Below, piece by piece: positions 55,218 through 64,000 of a DNA stretch of 64,000 nucleotides. The position numbers and the translations under genes are program-made. The notes under the pieces are model-generated. The model was not told the origin of the DNA. It ran no database searches and worked only from the letters and a program-made list of their open reading frames with translations. Positions within the stretch are counted from its first letter, which is position 1; the number at the start of each line of letters is the position of its first letter. Location of the stretch: positions 3,752,001 to 3,816,000 of the forward strand of contig NZ_OX365700.1 of assembly GCF_947241125.1 (NCBI RefSeq), in the 5' to 3' direction. The DNA comes from Nitrospira tepida (lineage in GTDB: Bacteria; Nitrospirota; Nitrospiria; Nitrospirales; Nitrospiraceae).

Positions 55218-55511
55218 TCATCCAGAGCAGCCGTGTTTCCGGGTCCGCTCGTGAGACAGGCTCTGACGGTCATAGACGGTTTCACGGAACATGGCGGCGA
55301 CGGTCTGGGTGCGATTGGCCCGCATGGGGCTGGTCACTCTCCAGAACACACGCCCCGGATCGAGCGTCCCCTTGGCCTGTTCCATGGTGACATTCGAGCA
55401 CAACAGGGTCCCTTTTTTTACCGCCACGTAGCCGCCCTTGTTCACAAACTGAGCGGCGCTGGACAGGGGCAGCCCAATGACGATAGCGAACGCCAGCAGG
55501 TGCATCATCAT
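55218..55511 (-). CDS. Small secreted protein
   Basis: 97 aa from ATG 55511 (three ATG codons in a row, GAGGTG upstream). A signal peptide (HLLAFAIVIGLPLSSAAQ) leads to a mature part of about 76 residues with VAVKKGTLLCSNVTMEQAKG and one cysteine; it ends basic. No family is recognised. A longer frame exists upstream but it is the signal peptide and site that fix the start. Confidence 0.65.
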   Translation of the reverse strand: MMMHLLAFAIVIGLPLSSAAQFVNKGGYVAVKKGTLLCSNVTMEQAKGTLDPGRVFWRVTSPMRANRTQTVAAMFRETVYDRQSLSHERTRKHGCSG

Positions 55512-55720
55512 GCGCTTCACCTCTTTGAAAGAACGGGAAGATTTCGATGATGGGGTCGCCCGGCTCCAAGAAGAGCCGGGCTGACGCATCGCGGGCCTGG
55601 AGCGATTCAGCGAGAACATGAAGCCTCGCGCGGCGGAAGAACCTGTATCGCTCATCATTGATGAACCGCGGCCCACTCCCTGCCAACAGGGAGATGCCAG
55701 GCGGCATACCGCTGCCGGAT

Positions 55721-56032
55721 TCACAGCCTTTGCCGAGCCAAGATGATCGCCACGCTCCAGAGGATCAAGGCCGCTGAGGCGCGATGGGTCAGGGGTTCCG
55801 CCCTCTCCCCGGGAGAGAGGACGTAGCCGACAAAAATGAGAACGGTGCACGTGCCTGCCAAAATGAACGCAAAATTCCGCGGCGTGTTGTAGCGGATGAA
55901 GAAGAACGGGATGCCGTACAGAAGCCAATAGGGTATCCCCAGCGGCGTCAATAGATCGAGAACAAAGACGGCCGCGATGAACGACACGATCATCACAGTC
56001 GTCCCGGCATGTGATTGGGCATCCACCTTCAT
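55721..56032 (-). CDS. Membrane protein resembling an isolated sensor input domain
   Basis: A 103-aa protein with three hydrophobic helices: VMIVSFIAAVFVLDLLTPLG, WLLYGIPFFFIRY and FAFILAGTCTVLIFVGYVL, then ALILWSVAIILARQRL. I recognise the pattern as the membrane input region placed before PAS or kinase domains in many sensor kinases, but here the frame stops straight after it. It could be a real short membrane protein or the remaining head of a deleted kinase. Confidence 0.6.
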   Translation of the reverse strand: MKVDAQSHAGTTVMIVSFIAAVFVLDLLTPLGIPYWLLYGIPFFFIRYNTPRNFAFILAGTCTVLIFVGYVLSPGERAEPLTHRASAALILWSVAIILARQRL

Positions 56033-56086
56033 GCAGCATCCTGCCTCAACATGTCTGCCCTCATCGTTGCCTTCGCCCGGCCGACC

Positions 56087-56248
56087 TTAATGAGCCGGAA
56101 GACGATAGGGCACGAACATCTCATCGACGATCGCCTGGCCTTCTTTTGACAGCACAAATTGAGTAAATGCTTCGGCCGCCGGATGGGCCGTTTTCTTCTG
56201 AAGCAACAGCACCGGCCGCCACAGTGGGTCGCCGGGCCGCCATTCACG
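56087..56248 (-). pseudogene. C-terminal remnant of a periplasmic phosphate/oxyanion-binding protein
   Basis: In the frame ending at TAA 56089-56087 the translation reads WRPGDPLWRPVLLLQKK, then AAEAFTQFVLSKEGQAIVDE and MFVPYRLPAH. This is the typical end of PstS/ModA-like solute-binding proteins. An in-frame stop lies directly upstream at 56249-56251 and no start is available, so only about 53 codons of the gene remain. Confidence 0.7.
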
Positions 56249-56321
56249 TCACGCGATGAGGTGTATGGGAAGACGAGGCAGCAACTGGCGTGAGCCTCGC
56301 CGCTCCTTGCACCGCCCGCAA

Positions 56322-56681
56322 TCATCTCCAGGTGCGATGGACTTCGCTCACGTGCTCCACCCCGTCCACCTTCTCGATCTCCCATGCGACGTCAGCCGGA
56401 ATTTCCACGATTTTCAACTCCGCGCAATGGCCGTTGGCCTCCGCGCCGAGCGTTTCGACCACGCGCACCAGCATGTCGTCGTCTCGGGGGATCAGGCGTC
56501 CGCACTGGTTGAGGCGCGGCTCTTTCGGGGTGGCCGCGATGGGCCAGTAGGCCCCATGGTCCACTTCCTGAAGCGCCTCCCGTTGTCCTAGCTTCCTCAG
56601 CTCTCGAAACGCCCGATGGCTGAGACAAAACCCGCCGTAGCGTCCGTTACCATGGCTCGTGTTGATGACGATCTTTCTCAT
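56322..56681 (-). CDS. Conserved hypothetical protein of a phage-associated type
   Basis: 119 aa starting MRKIVINTSHGNGRYGGFCL. The pattern KIVIN...GGFxLSHRA, then RDDDMLVRVVETLG, NGHCAELKIVEIP and a final HRTWR recalls a small conserved family common in phages and bacterial accessory regions; its function is unknown. ATG 56681 follows GGGAG at somewhat long spacing. Confidence 0.75.
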   Translation of the reverse strand: MRKIVINTSHGNGRYGGFCLSHRAFRELRKLGQREALQEVDHGAYWPIAATPKEPRLNQCGRLIPRDDDMLVRVVETLGAEANGHCAELKIVEIPADVAWEIEKVDGVEHVSEVHRTWR

Positions 56682-56762
56682 GCCATTGTTCTCCCTCTCC
56701 GCCTCCCGACGGACTCGACGGCCGATGTGGTCACACGTTGTCCTTATGGTCATGGTCGTGAT

Positions 56763-56978
56763 CTACCGCGAAGAATCCAGCAGACGTTTGGCATGCTCAA
56801 ACGCCGCCGTTTTGGCGGCCCCTTCCGTCTCGTGCTCTCCGGGTGGGTGGTCTGAATACCCACCGATTCCTGTTCCGTGAAATCCCGGAATGGTAAATCG
56901 ACAGACCCACTTTCCGTTCTTGTTCCGGCTCGGCACGAGGATGATCTTCACTCCATGTGAATAGCAGGTCTCAGCCAT
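56763..56978 (-). CDS. Small hypothetical protein
   Basis: 71 aa with KIILVPSRNKNGKWVCRFTI followed by a glycine/histidine-rich loop and a C-terminal helix AAKTAAFEHAKRLLDS. No known domain; the fold could be a small beta-beta-alpha unit. AGGG lies upstream of the ATG. It is preceded on the same strand by a small membrane protein gene. Confidence 0.5.
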   Translation of the reverse strand: MAETCYSHGVKIILVPSRNKNGKWVCRFTIPGFHGTGIGGYSDHPPGEHETEGAAKTAAFEHAKRLLDSSR

Positions 56979-57096
56979 GGCTGCCCTGTCACCGAACGTG
57001 ATGGCGCGGCATACATGAATCGGCCCGCATCAGCCCCGCCTTGGCCTCTTCGTTCTCTCCCCCCCCCTCAAGGAGGGTCGGTCGTATGCAGGCCCC

Positions 57097-57267
57097 TCAT
57101 CTGACTTGATCTGATTTGTCCGGAGCCTGGCCTCCATCCGCGAACATCTTATAGTCATGGAGATACGTATAGACCGTCACCGCGACCATCGCCCCGCCAA
57201 AGACGACGGCAGCGCCCGATAAGGGATGTGTCATGAACCACTGGAGCATGATCGGTACGTCATTCAT
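57097..57267 (-). CDS. 56-aa single-pass membrane protein
   Basis: ATG 57267 follows GGGGGAGAATCATC, a good site. The product begins MNDVPIMLQWFMTHPLSGAA and has one hydrophobic helix (VVFGGAMVAVTVYTYL), then HDYKMFADGG and a polar tail. It is intact and adjacent to the left end of the IS110-family element (49 bp away). Function unknown. Confidence 0.65.
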   Translation of the reverse strand: MNDVPIMLQWFMTHPLSGAAVVFGGAMVAVTVYTYLHDYKMFADGGQAPDKSDQVR

Positions 57268-57319
57268 GATGATTCTCCCCCGACATCATCCGCTGATTCG
57301 GCTCGCCCTCCTGGGCTAA

Positions 57320-58579
<1,260 letters not shown>

Positions 58580-58738
58580 CATTCAAGACAGTTGCTCGGG
58601 TCCTCCCGGCTCCGCGCGCCCGTCTCGCAACGCGACTCCACGGTTTCGTGACGAACCGTCATGAATAATGCGCGCTAAGGCGCTACCGCTTACTCACCAA
58701 TGCGCGCGATCAACATGACGATTCACAAAGACACGTGT

Positions 58739-59050
58739 TCAGAACGTGGGCGCGACCTGTGAGACTGTTCTCGACCCCTCGTCCCGGTTGCAGCTCTCTT
58801 CTGCCATCATGCGCTGACCGTCGCTGGCATCCTTGGGAATTCTCGCCATGCAGGCCGACAGCGTGTCCTCAACAGCGCCAGAGGCCACCCCGGACGCTTC
58901 GCCTGTGGGAGCGGGGGTGATGGTTGGAGCGGAGGTGATCGCCGCCGTCAACGACTGATCCGCCGCCTGTGCAGACGTCCCCGAGATCCCCAGGATCAAC
59001 ACCAGCGGTGCAACGAGGATCGTGGACTTGATGATCGGATGGATTCTCAT
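58739..59050 (-). CDS. Small secreted protein
   Basis: 103 aa with a signal peptide (STILVAPLVLILGISGTSAQA) and a mature part rich in Ala, Thr, Ser and Pro, then a short region with two cysteines (LSACMARIPKDASDGQRMMAEESC). No family is known to me. ATG 59050 with GGGAGGG upstream. It lies 36 bp after a small membrane protein gene on the same strand. Confidence 0.65.
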   Translation of the reverse strand: MRIHPIIKSTILVAPLVLILGISGTSAQAADQSLTAAITSAPTITPAPTGEASGVASGAVEDTLSACMARIPKDASDGQRMMAEESCNRDEGSRTVSQVAPTF

Positions 59051-59085
59051 GGTTGCCGTCCCTCCCTTGCTGTAACGTGACCCGG

Positions 59086-59250
59086 TTAGGCCGCCTTCTT
59101 CATGGCCGGCTTCAGAGCCTCTTCGGCATCTTGTGCGTCGATAGCCAGGATTGAATTCGAAGCCACCAGCGCCCACACCGACCCGATGAGGGTCACAATG
59201 AGCCCTCCGGTCGCCAGTGCTCCATCGATGAACGAACCGACATTATTCAT
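59086..59250 (-). CDS. 54-aa single-pass membrane protein
   Basis: ATG 59250 has AAGGAGAGAG upstream. The product begins MNNVGSFIDGALATGG and has one helix (LIVTLIGSVWALVASNSILA) and a charged tail ending AMKKAA. With the secreted protein downstream it forms a tight pair. The function is unknown; the clear start site and helix support that it is real. Confidence 0.65.
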   Translation of the reverse strand: MNNVGSFIDGALATGGLIVTLIGSVWALVASNSILAIDAQDAEEALKPAMKKAA

Positions 59251-59366
59251 TTGACTCTCTCCTTGACCAGGCCTCAGAACCCAACGCTTCGACAGGCCCA
59301 AGATCGAAGCGCACTCATCCACAACCTTCTCTCCGGCCGGACCGCGGCATCGGCCCTCCTCCCGCC

Positions 59367-59564
59367 TCAAGAAAATGCCACAGGCAGACGGGCGCGGTTC
59401 GGCGTCGGCTCCAGATGATTTTGACGATGGGCTTCGATGACGGAATCGATGACGTCCCCGCACAGCAAGCACTGCCACCCAGGGATAGACTCGCCGCTTA
59501 TCGCGTCCCTCATTTCGATGCGCCTTCTTAACCCACCGCAACGTGAACACATTATGCAGATCAT
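59367..59564 (-). CDS. Zinc-ribbon protein
   Basis: 65 aa starting MICIMCSRCGGLRRRIEMRD, then WQCLLCGDVIDSVIEAHRQNH. Two CxxC pairs make a small zinc ribbon. I recall similar proteins (CxxCxG...GWxCxxCGxxID) in nitrite oxidisers and other environmental bacteria, without known function. ATG 59564 is chosen because the cysteine knuckle then lies at the N-terminus as in relatives. Confidence 0.7.
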   Translation of the reverse strand: MICIMCSRCGGLRRRIEMRDAISGESIPGWQCLLCGDVIDSVIEAHRQNHLEPTPNRARLPVAFS

Positions 59565-59831
59565 TCGGGGCTCCCTCCGCCGACACAAGAAACACGAATG
59601 CCGTCAAACCCGGCGGTCACATCGACTTGGTCAAACACAGACCAATTGCGCTTCAGAAGAACCTGACCGCGAGCGGCGGAGACTGAGGAATCAGACGCGC
59701 AGGAGAGATCGGGACGCGCGAGGGATAGGACAGTCAGCGAGGCTCAAGACAACTCATAGGTTCACCCTACAGGGCGCCATCTGTGGAGTCAATGCACATC
59801 GTGAGCGAAGCTTTCGTAAGGCCATGATTCT

Positions 59832-60017
59832 ATGCGGGTATATATTTTTTCATGCCAGGACTGTCAAAAACCCCAAAGATTGTCTCTGGCCCATCGCGGC
59901 GAATCAGGGCAACGCGGTACATGTTGGGTGAAAAAGCTCCGAGAGCCTCTTCTCTACGGGACCGAGCAAGGCACTCTTGCCGCCCCGATCCCTCGCTGCA
60001 CTCAATTCCCTACATGA
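59832..60017 (+). pseudogene. Possible zinc-ribbon remnant
   Basis: The frame begins MRVYIFSCQDCQKPQRLSLA, like the first knuckle of small zinc-ribbon proteins, but the second knuckle is missing (a single Cys in RGTCWVKK) and the rest has no pattern. No ribosome-binding site is visible. Either a decayed gene or chance. Confidence 0.3.
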
Positions 60018-60053
60018 ATCTGTTTCGATACAGAGTTTATCTGTTTGGATACA
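60018..60053 (+). promoter_or_regulatory. Paired upstream activator sites
   Basis: Two 15-bp copies, ATCTGTTTCGATACA (60018) and ATCTGTTTGGATACA (60039), are 21 bp apart, i.e. on the same face of the helix. Each contains a TGT-N6-ACA near-palindrome. They lie about 105-140 bp upstream of a consensus sigma54 promoter, the usual position of enhancer-binding-protein sites. Confidence 0.65.
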
Positions 60054-60158
60054 CGCCACTGGTCCATCACCCGTTGGAGTGAGACACCTCGATTCCTAAC
60101 CGCTCAAAAACCTGAATATGATTCCATTCGGACAGGGCGTCACTCTGCCTTCGGATCG

Positions 60159-60174
60159 TGGCACCGTGATTGCT
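60159..60174 (+). promoter_or_regulatory. Sigma54 promoter, full consensus
   Basis: TGGCACCGTGATTGCT matches TGGCAC-N5-TTGCW at every fixed position; GG and GC are ten bases apart. Transcription would begin near 60185, giving a leader of about 115 nt before the metalloprotease start at 60302. Confidence 0.75.
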
Positions 60175-60301
60175 CTTTTACGTGAAGCTGTTGCGCTCGG
60201 GACGGGAGCGTGGCGGCCCGCACAGGGTTGTTTAGCCCAAATCATCTCGCCATCACTATCATTCGCCCATTGATCAATCAACCACTAAAGGAGGCGACAC
60301 T

Positions 60302-62578
60302 ATGAGTCCGGATCCCACCAGAATGGAAAGCAGCAGCTCGATCGCAGAGGACTTGGAATTGGATGATCTCGCTCGACTGGCTCTGTCCGAGGTCCACGAA
60401 AGGGAGGAGCAGACGGAGACGGCGGAGTACGACGCGACAGCGGACACGGCCGCGAAGGCCAAACCGGCCATCACCGCCGCCCCGATCGCGCCACCCCTGC
60501 CCGTCACTCCGATCAAGATACTTCGCCGGCGGGTGAGCGGCCGGTATCGGAGCAGCGGCACGGGGTTCCAATTGGAACTCCGCATGGATGTGGACGGGTC
60601 TCGGCCGACCAACCGGTTCAGCGGCGACTTTTTCAGCACCAGCGGGTCAACCTCCGCCTATTTCGGCTCCTTTATCGTGGCTGCCCCAACGATCTCTGTG
60701 ACGGCAACGCAGGCGACCATCGAGGGCATCGGCCAGTTCACCTGGTCCACCGCCTATCAGAAGGTGAAGGTGACGATCCCGCGGACGCTGATCTTTTCGC
60801 CGCCCGGCAGCGCGACGGTACAGTTTGCAACTCCGTCCGGCACGGCCGGGGCGAGCTATCTCTGCCCGTTCGTCTCCGCCTATTTCCGCACCGTGCAATG
60901 GGAGCAGGATTGCGTGCAGGGCACGGTCCCGTTCGTGTCGTACAACACCGGGTCGCTTCCGCAACCAGCCACCAGTCCGGTCCGGGACCTCGGCGTGGCC
61001 AAGGCCTACGCGGAGGCCGGCATCGAGATGCAAACCGCCGGCATGGCAAACATCGTGAACAGCTCCGAAGCCGGCCCGAACGCCAAGTGGAGCGATTCGG
61101 AATTACACGCCGCGATGGTGAATAACTTCAGCCTCTGGGCGAACATCCCGCAATGGAAGGTCTATCTGCTGGTCGCCACCGCTCATGAAGGCGGGTATCG
61201 CGGCATCATGTTCGACTACGCCGATGCCTTCCAGCGGCAAGGCTGCGCCGTCTTCTACGACGCGATCAAGGGCACCGACGCGGCGACCCAGCGCGCCCAG
61301 CTCCGCACCTACGTGCATGAGCTGGGCCATTGCTTCAACCTGCTCCATTCATGGCAGAAGAATCTGGCGAACCCACCGGCGCCGCTCGGCCCCAACGGCG
61401 GCCTGGGCGATCTGTCGTGGATGAACTATGCCTGGCAATATCAGCCGCCCCCGCCGGCCCCCGGCGGAGAAGCGGCCTATTGGGCGAACTTCCCGTTCCA
61501 ATTTACCGACAACGAGATCGCCCATCTCCGGCACGCGTTCTACCGCAATATCATCTTGGGCGGAAACGCCTTCGCGACGGGAGCCGCCGAAATCGACCCC
61601 ATGCTGTTCGCGGACGCCGTCGAGGATTATTCTGGTCTACAGCTCGAACTGCGCGCGAGATCGGCCTTTGCCTTTGGCGAACCGGTGGTCGTAGAGATCA
61701 AGCTCTCCACCACGGACACGAGAGGACGACACGTGCATACGTTCCTCCACCCGAACACGACCATGGTCCAGATCGCCATCCGGCAACCCTCGGGCCGAAC
61801 CCTGCTCTATCGCCCGATGATCGAGCACTGCGTCGACGAGGAGCGGACGACGAAGCTCGATCCCGACCAACCGGCCGTCTACGAGAGCGCCTACATCGGA
61901 TACGGGAAGGATGGATTCTATTTCGAGCAGCCCGGCGCCTATCAGCTCCGCGCCATCTATGTCGCGCCGGACGGATCGCGCGTCGTGTCCCCGACGTTGA
62001 CGATTCGGGTCCGCTCGCCCCATTCGGCGGCCGACGAAGAAGTGGCTGAGTTGTTGATGGGTGACGAACAGGGCAAACTGCTCTACCTGCTCGGGTCGGA
62101 CTCCGACGCGCTGAAGCGGGGCAACGAAGCGTTCGATGAGCTGCTGGCCAAGCACGGCAAGCATCCGCTCGCCGTCTATGCGAACCTGGTCAAGGGCATC
62201 AACGCCGGACGCGACTACAAACGGCTGGCGGCCGACAGGCCGGATAAAACGGTCTCGGTACGCAAAGCGGAAGCGGGAGAAAGCATCCAGCAATTGTCGT
62301 CCGTCGCCGAAGCATCGGCCGGCGAGCGGGGCGTGGACAACATCACGCTGAACATGGTCATCCGCCGCATCGCGCGCGCCCAGAAGAAGGCGGGCGATCT
62401 CGACAGGGCGGAAGCCACCCTCGACCGGATGGTCGAGACGTTCAAGAGAAAGCAGCTCAAGCCGCAGGTGTTGCGACGGATCACGGCTCAGGCGGAGGCT
62501 GAAAAGGCTTCGTTGGGGTTGGGAGGCCATTCCGGCGAGAGCAACAACAACGGCCGTCGGGCGAGGCGGAAACATTGA
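60302..62578 (+). CDS. Metzincin-like zinc metalloprotease with C-terminal helical repeats
   Basis: 758 aa with AGGAG before the ATG. Residues 1-75 are acidic and disordered; no signal peptide is visible. Residues 80-190 look like a beta-sandwich. The zinc motif HELGHCFNLLH (HExxHxxGxxH-like, with N in place of G) is near residue 340, and a Met-turn WMNYAW lies about 40 residues on, as in metzincins. A second beta-rich domain (about 445-575) and TPR-like helices (about 580-740) follow. The companion gene at 62686 resembles the second beta domain. It may be secreted by a signal-less route. Confidence 0.8.
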   Translation: MSPDPTRMESSSSIAEDLELDDLARLALSEVHEREEQTETAEYDATADTAAKAKPAITAAPIAPPLPVTPIKILRRRVSGRYRSSGTGFQLELRMDVDGSRPTNRFSGDFFSTSGSTSAYFGSFIVAAPTISVTATQATIEGIGQFTWSTAYQKVKVTIPRTLIFSPPGSATVQFATPSGTAGASYLCPFVSAYFRTVQWEQDCVQGTVPFVSYNTGSLPQPATSPVRDLGVAKAYAEAGIEMQTAGMANIVNSSEAGPNAKWSDSELHAAMVNNFSLWANIPQWKVYLLVATAHEGGYRGIMFDYADAFQRQGCAVFYDAIKGTDAATQRAQLRTYVHELGHCFNLLHSWQKNLANPPAPLGPNGGLGDLSWMNYAWQYQPPPPAPGGEAAYWANFPFQFTDNEIAHLRHAFYRNIILGGNAFATGAAEIDPMLFADAVEDYSGLQLELRARSAFAFGEPVVVEIKLSTTDTRGRHVHTFLHPNTTMVQIAIRQPSGRTLLYRPMIEHCVDEERTTKLDPDQPAVYESAYIGYGKDGFYFEQPGAYQLRAIYVAPDGSRVVSPTLTIRVRSPHSAADEEVAELLMGDEQGKLLYLLGSDSDALKRGNEAFDELLAKHGKHPLAVYANLVKGINAGRDYKRLAADRPDKTVSVRKAEAGESIQQLSSVAEASAGERGVDNITLNMVIRRIARAQKKAGDLDRAEATLDRMVETFKRKQLKPQVLRRITAQAEAEKASLGLGGHSGESNNNGRRARRKH

Positions 62579-62617
62579 CGTCCATGACGGCGCCGTGATG
62601 AGATCGCGGTGACAGGC

Positions 62618-62655
62618 AGGCTGAAGCAGGCGTTGGCCAACGCCTGCTTCAGCCT
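62618..62655. terminator. Perfect 19-bp inverted repeat without loop
   Basis: Arms of 19 bp meet directly (AGGCTGAAGCAGGCGTTGG and its exact complement), centred between 62636 and 62637. As RNA it gives a very strong hairpin followed by TTTG on the plus strand. It lies between the protease and its companion, so it could limit read-through to the second gene. Confidence 0.6.
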
Positions 62656-62685
62656 TTGCCCGGCAAAGGTGGTCCTGCTCGTTCT

Positions 62686-63201
62686 ATGGCCATTGTGACG
62701 CTGACATTGCACGGTCCGGATCGGCCGCTGACGCTTGGATCGCCGGTGCCGATCAGGATCGAGGTGAAGAACGTCTCATCCGGCAGCGTCTGGATGGTCG
62801 GGGTCCTGGACGGATCGGAAACCGGCACCCGCTATCCGCATTATCTTCCGGAAATCAAACTCGGCGGGCGAGCCATCGCGAATCCGCCGGTCCCGGAAGA
62901 CCCATTGGTAAGCCCTCTGCGTCTGGCGGACTTTCACCTGCTCCAACCGGGAGCCGGATTCGATCCGACGACAAAAGCCGGAGCGTCCTACCTTCCAGTC
63001 AGCACCTTCGCCAATTTCCGCCCATCCCTGCCGGGTCGCTATGAATTCCAGCTTGTACTCTCAACCGAGAGCAGAAGCCCGGATCAGTGGTTGGGAAAGT
63101 TCGGACAGGATGTTGAACGGGCCGCGGTGCTGGACCGGCTGGGATTGATCCCCAAATTCACCGTCACCTCGAATCTGCTTGTGGTCGAGGTGCGGGGATA
63201 A
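62686..63201 (+). CDS. Companion beta-sandwich protein of the metalloprotease
   Basis: 171 aa from ATG 62686 (MAIVTLTLHGPDRPLTLGSP). The pattern GSPVPIRIEVKNVSSGSVW and RPSLPGRYEFQLVLS resembles the GEPVVVEIKLS...GAYQLRAIYV part of the upstream protease, suggesting related Ig-like folds, perhaps an inhibitor or accessory binding domain. No signal peptide. No close family known to me. Confidence 0.65.
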   Translation: MAIVTLTLHGPDRPLTLGSPVPIRIEVKNVSSGSVWMVGVLDGSETGTRYPHYLPEIKLGGRAIANPPVPEDPLVSPLRLADFHLLQPGAGFDPTTKAGASYLPVSTFANFRPSLPGRYEFQLVLSTESRSPDQWLGKFGQDVERAAVLDRLGLIPKFTVTSNLLVVEVRG

Positions 63202-63297
63202 CGGCTGGCAGGGATTCTCTGCTTTACCTCTCGTCTCTTCCTTGCAACGTCACCCGTGCTGGTGCCATTGAGGCCATCGAGCAACTTTTATCTACGA

Positions 63298-63448
63298 GGC
63301 TTCCTCCAAGCTCGTTCGTTGTCTTTCCCTTGGAGAGCAGTCTGGTAGGATCCTCACCGCGCGCATCCCACGAAGGCTTTCTGAGGCCGCGCCTCGTGCG
63401 ACCACGGCTATCAATGCTCCTTCCAAGCTTGCTCGTTGTCTATTTCCC
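63298..63448. repeat. Degenerate direct repeats
   Basis: TCCAAGCTCGTTCGTTGTCT (63306) and TCCAAGCTTGCTCGTTGTCT (63422) are near-identical 20-mers about 116 bp apart. The interval holds palindromic GC-rich sequence such as GAGGCCGCGCCTC. They may be decayed copies of the hairpin family next to them. Confidence 0.45.
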
Positions 63449-63546
63449 AGGACGGGCACCCGCGCTGGTCCCCCTGCGGCCGTCGAGTGAGGCCCTTCCG
63501 AGGGCGCGCGCTCCGGGAGCACAGGACCAGTACGGGTGCCCGTCCT
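63449..63546 (-). repeat. Long inverted repeat, family C, copy 2
   Basis: Arms 63449-63471 and 63524-63546 are complementary at 21 of 23 positions (AGGACGGGCACCCG... against its inverse). The 52-nt loop carries GCCCT/AGGGC and aligns with the loop of the element at 36812 at 34 of 51 positions, though the arms are unrelated. It starts 4 bp after the stop of the minus-strand gene at 63551, where it would fold in the 3' end of that transcript. Confidence 0.75.
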
Positions 63547-63550
63547 CCCC

Positions 63551-63910
63551 TCATGTCTCCATCATCTCCAGCCTCGCATCAAACTCATGCCCACAGGCGG
63601 TGCAACGGATGCAGTCCGACTCGACCGTAAACTCATCGGACCTGATGCCCATCCCGCCGCAATCCGGACAGCGGGCCAGGTGGACCCTGCGATCATCCAC
63701 CGTCTCATATTGGACGCCGCGGAGGCAGTAGATCAGCTTCCCGTCCAGCAACCACGGCCGGCCTGCGTTATCGACGACGGGCAACACGAGGTAGTGATGG
63801 TTCACGTAGTCTTCGATCTCGCGCTGGCTCGTGAACCCGTCACGAATCAGCTTCCCTCCCACCGCCTCATACAGCGCGTGCCCTTTCACGATCGCCTTGG
63901 TCGGACCCAT
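63551..63910 (-). CDS. Hypothetical protein with C-terminal zinc ribbon
   Basis: A 119-aa protein. The first 70 residues are mixed alpha/beta (GGKLIRDGFTSQREIEDYVN, PWLLDGKLIYCLRG). The end has two CxxC pairs, ARCPDCGGMG and CIRCTACGHEFD, a zinc ribbon. ATG 63910 follows GGGAGGTGGG. No function is known; zinc ribbons often bind nucleic acids or proteins. Confidence 0.75.
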   Translation of the reverse strand: MGPTKAIVKGHALYEAVGGKLIRDGFTSQREIEDYVNHHYLVLPVVDNAGRPWLLDGKLIYCLRGVQYETVDDRRVHLARCPDCGGMGIRSDEFTVESDCIRCTACGHEFDARLEMMET

Positions 63911-64000
63911 ATCCCACCTCCCAATCTTGAATAAGGTCTTGAATAGGCCGTTGAACAGTGAGCGCGATGCGTTTCGAACGAGAGACGCGGATCGCCCACG

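Larger units (their letters stand above)
59565..60158. other. Gene-poor interval upstream of the protease operon
   Basis: About 590 bp with no clear gene except a doubtful 61-codon frame at 59832-60017. The part from 60018 onward carries regulatory sites, listed separately. An AT-rich patch GTATATATTTTTT lies at 59839-59851. Confidence 0.4.

Overview
The window looks like a chromosomal segment of a GC-rich, free-living, aerobic Gram-negative bacterium. I would place it in Nitrospirota, probably Nitrospira-like. This rests on the gene mix (NorD/NorQ pair, PuuD-type membrane protein, ferredoxin-thioredoxin reductase catalytic chain, many PAS/Cache sensor kinases, Tll0287-type haem protein, rSAM/selenodomain-associated glycosyltransferases) and is an inference, not a computed classification.

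Layout. 1-1.2 kb: a cut-off IS1380-type transposase and a tRNA-Ala. 1.3-11.5 kb: housekeeping genes, mostly on the minus strand (ABC-F, PilZ, RarA, FolE with a PTPS of the animal type, A-type Fe-S carrier, 2Fe-2S ferredoxin with a lone NuoF, PuuD-like protein, malate dehydrogenase). 11.5-20 kb: a NorD-like VWA protein and its NorQ-type MoxR ATPase, separated by a ferredoxin-thioredoxin reductase chain, a disrupted SEC-C gene and lipoproteins. 20-26 kb: a hybrid histidine kinase coupled to a YkgJ-DUF2156 fusion, then a diguanylate cyclase. 26-33 kb: a plus-strand run (unknown 487-aa protein, glutaredoxin-like, KamA, long dCTP deaminase, GT2, DUF2064, SDR). 33.6-36.3 kb: an accessory islet with a DUF433/DUF5615 toxin-antitoxin pair and an unknown helical protein. 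36.9-43 kb: Grx4/BolA, then a sigma54-type promoter candidate and a four-gene sensory set. 43-53 kb: envelope genes (AI-2E permease, PBP1B, HtrA protease, TPR protein). 53-59.6 kb: small, secreted, truncated and decayed genes plus a complete IS110-family element. 60-63.2 kb: a metzincin-like protease and a companion behind a consensus sigma54 promoter with paired upstream sites.

The most striking signal is a set of structured repeats. (A) A complete IS110-family element (57316-58678) has two 214-bp relatives (17294-17511 and 34605-34821) that keep its left non-coding part and its right end but lack the transposase. All three keep two hairpins whose stems differ between copies by compensatory changes, as expected for an RNA such as the IS110 bridge RNA. 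All three are flanked by CTAA on both sides. Deleting either small element together with one CTAA restores an open reading frame exactly: a 773-aa SEC-C protein and a 117-aa DUF5615 toxin. (B) A 124-bp element with inverted ends occurs at 30743 and 50100, each just upstream of a gene. (C) Two long hairpins (36812 and 63449) have unrelated arms but a shared loop of about 51 nt, each directly after the stop codon of a minus-strand gene.

Gene starts were chosen from ribosome-binding sites, overlaps and family length. No database search was possible, so functions are recognised from motifs only.
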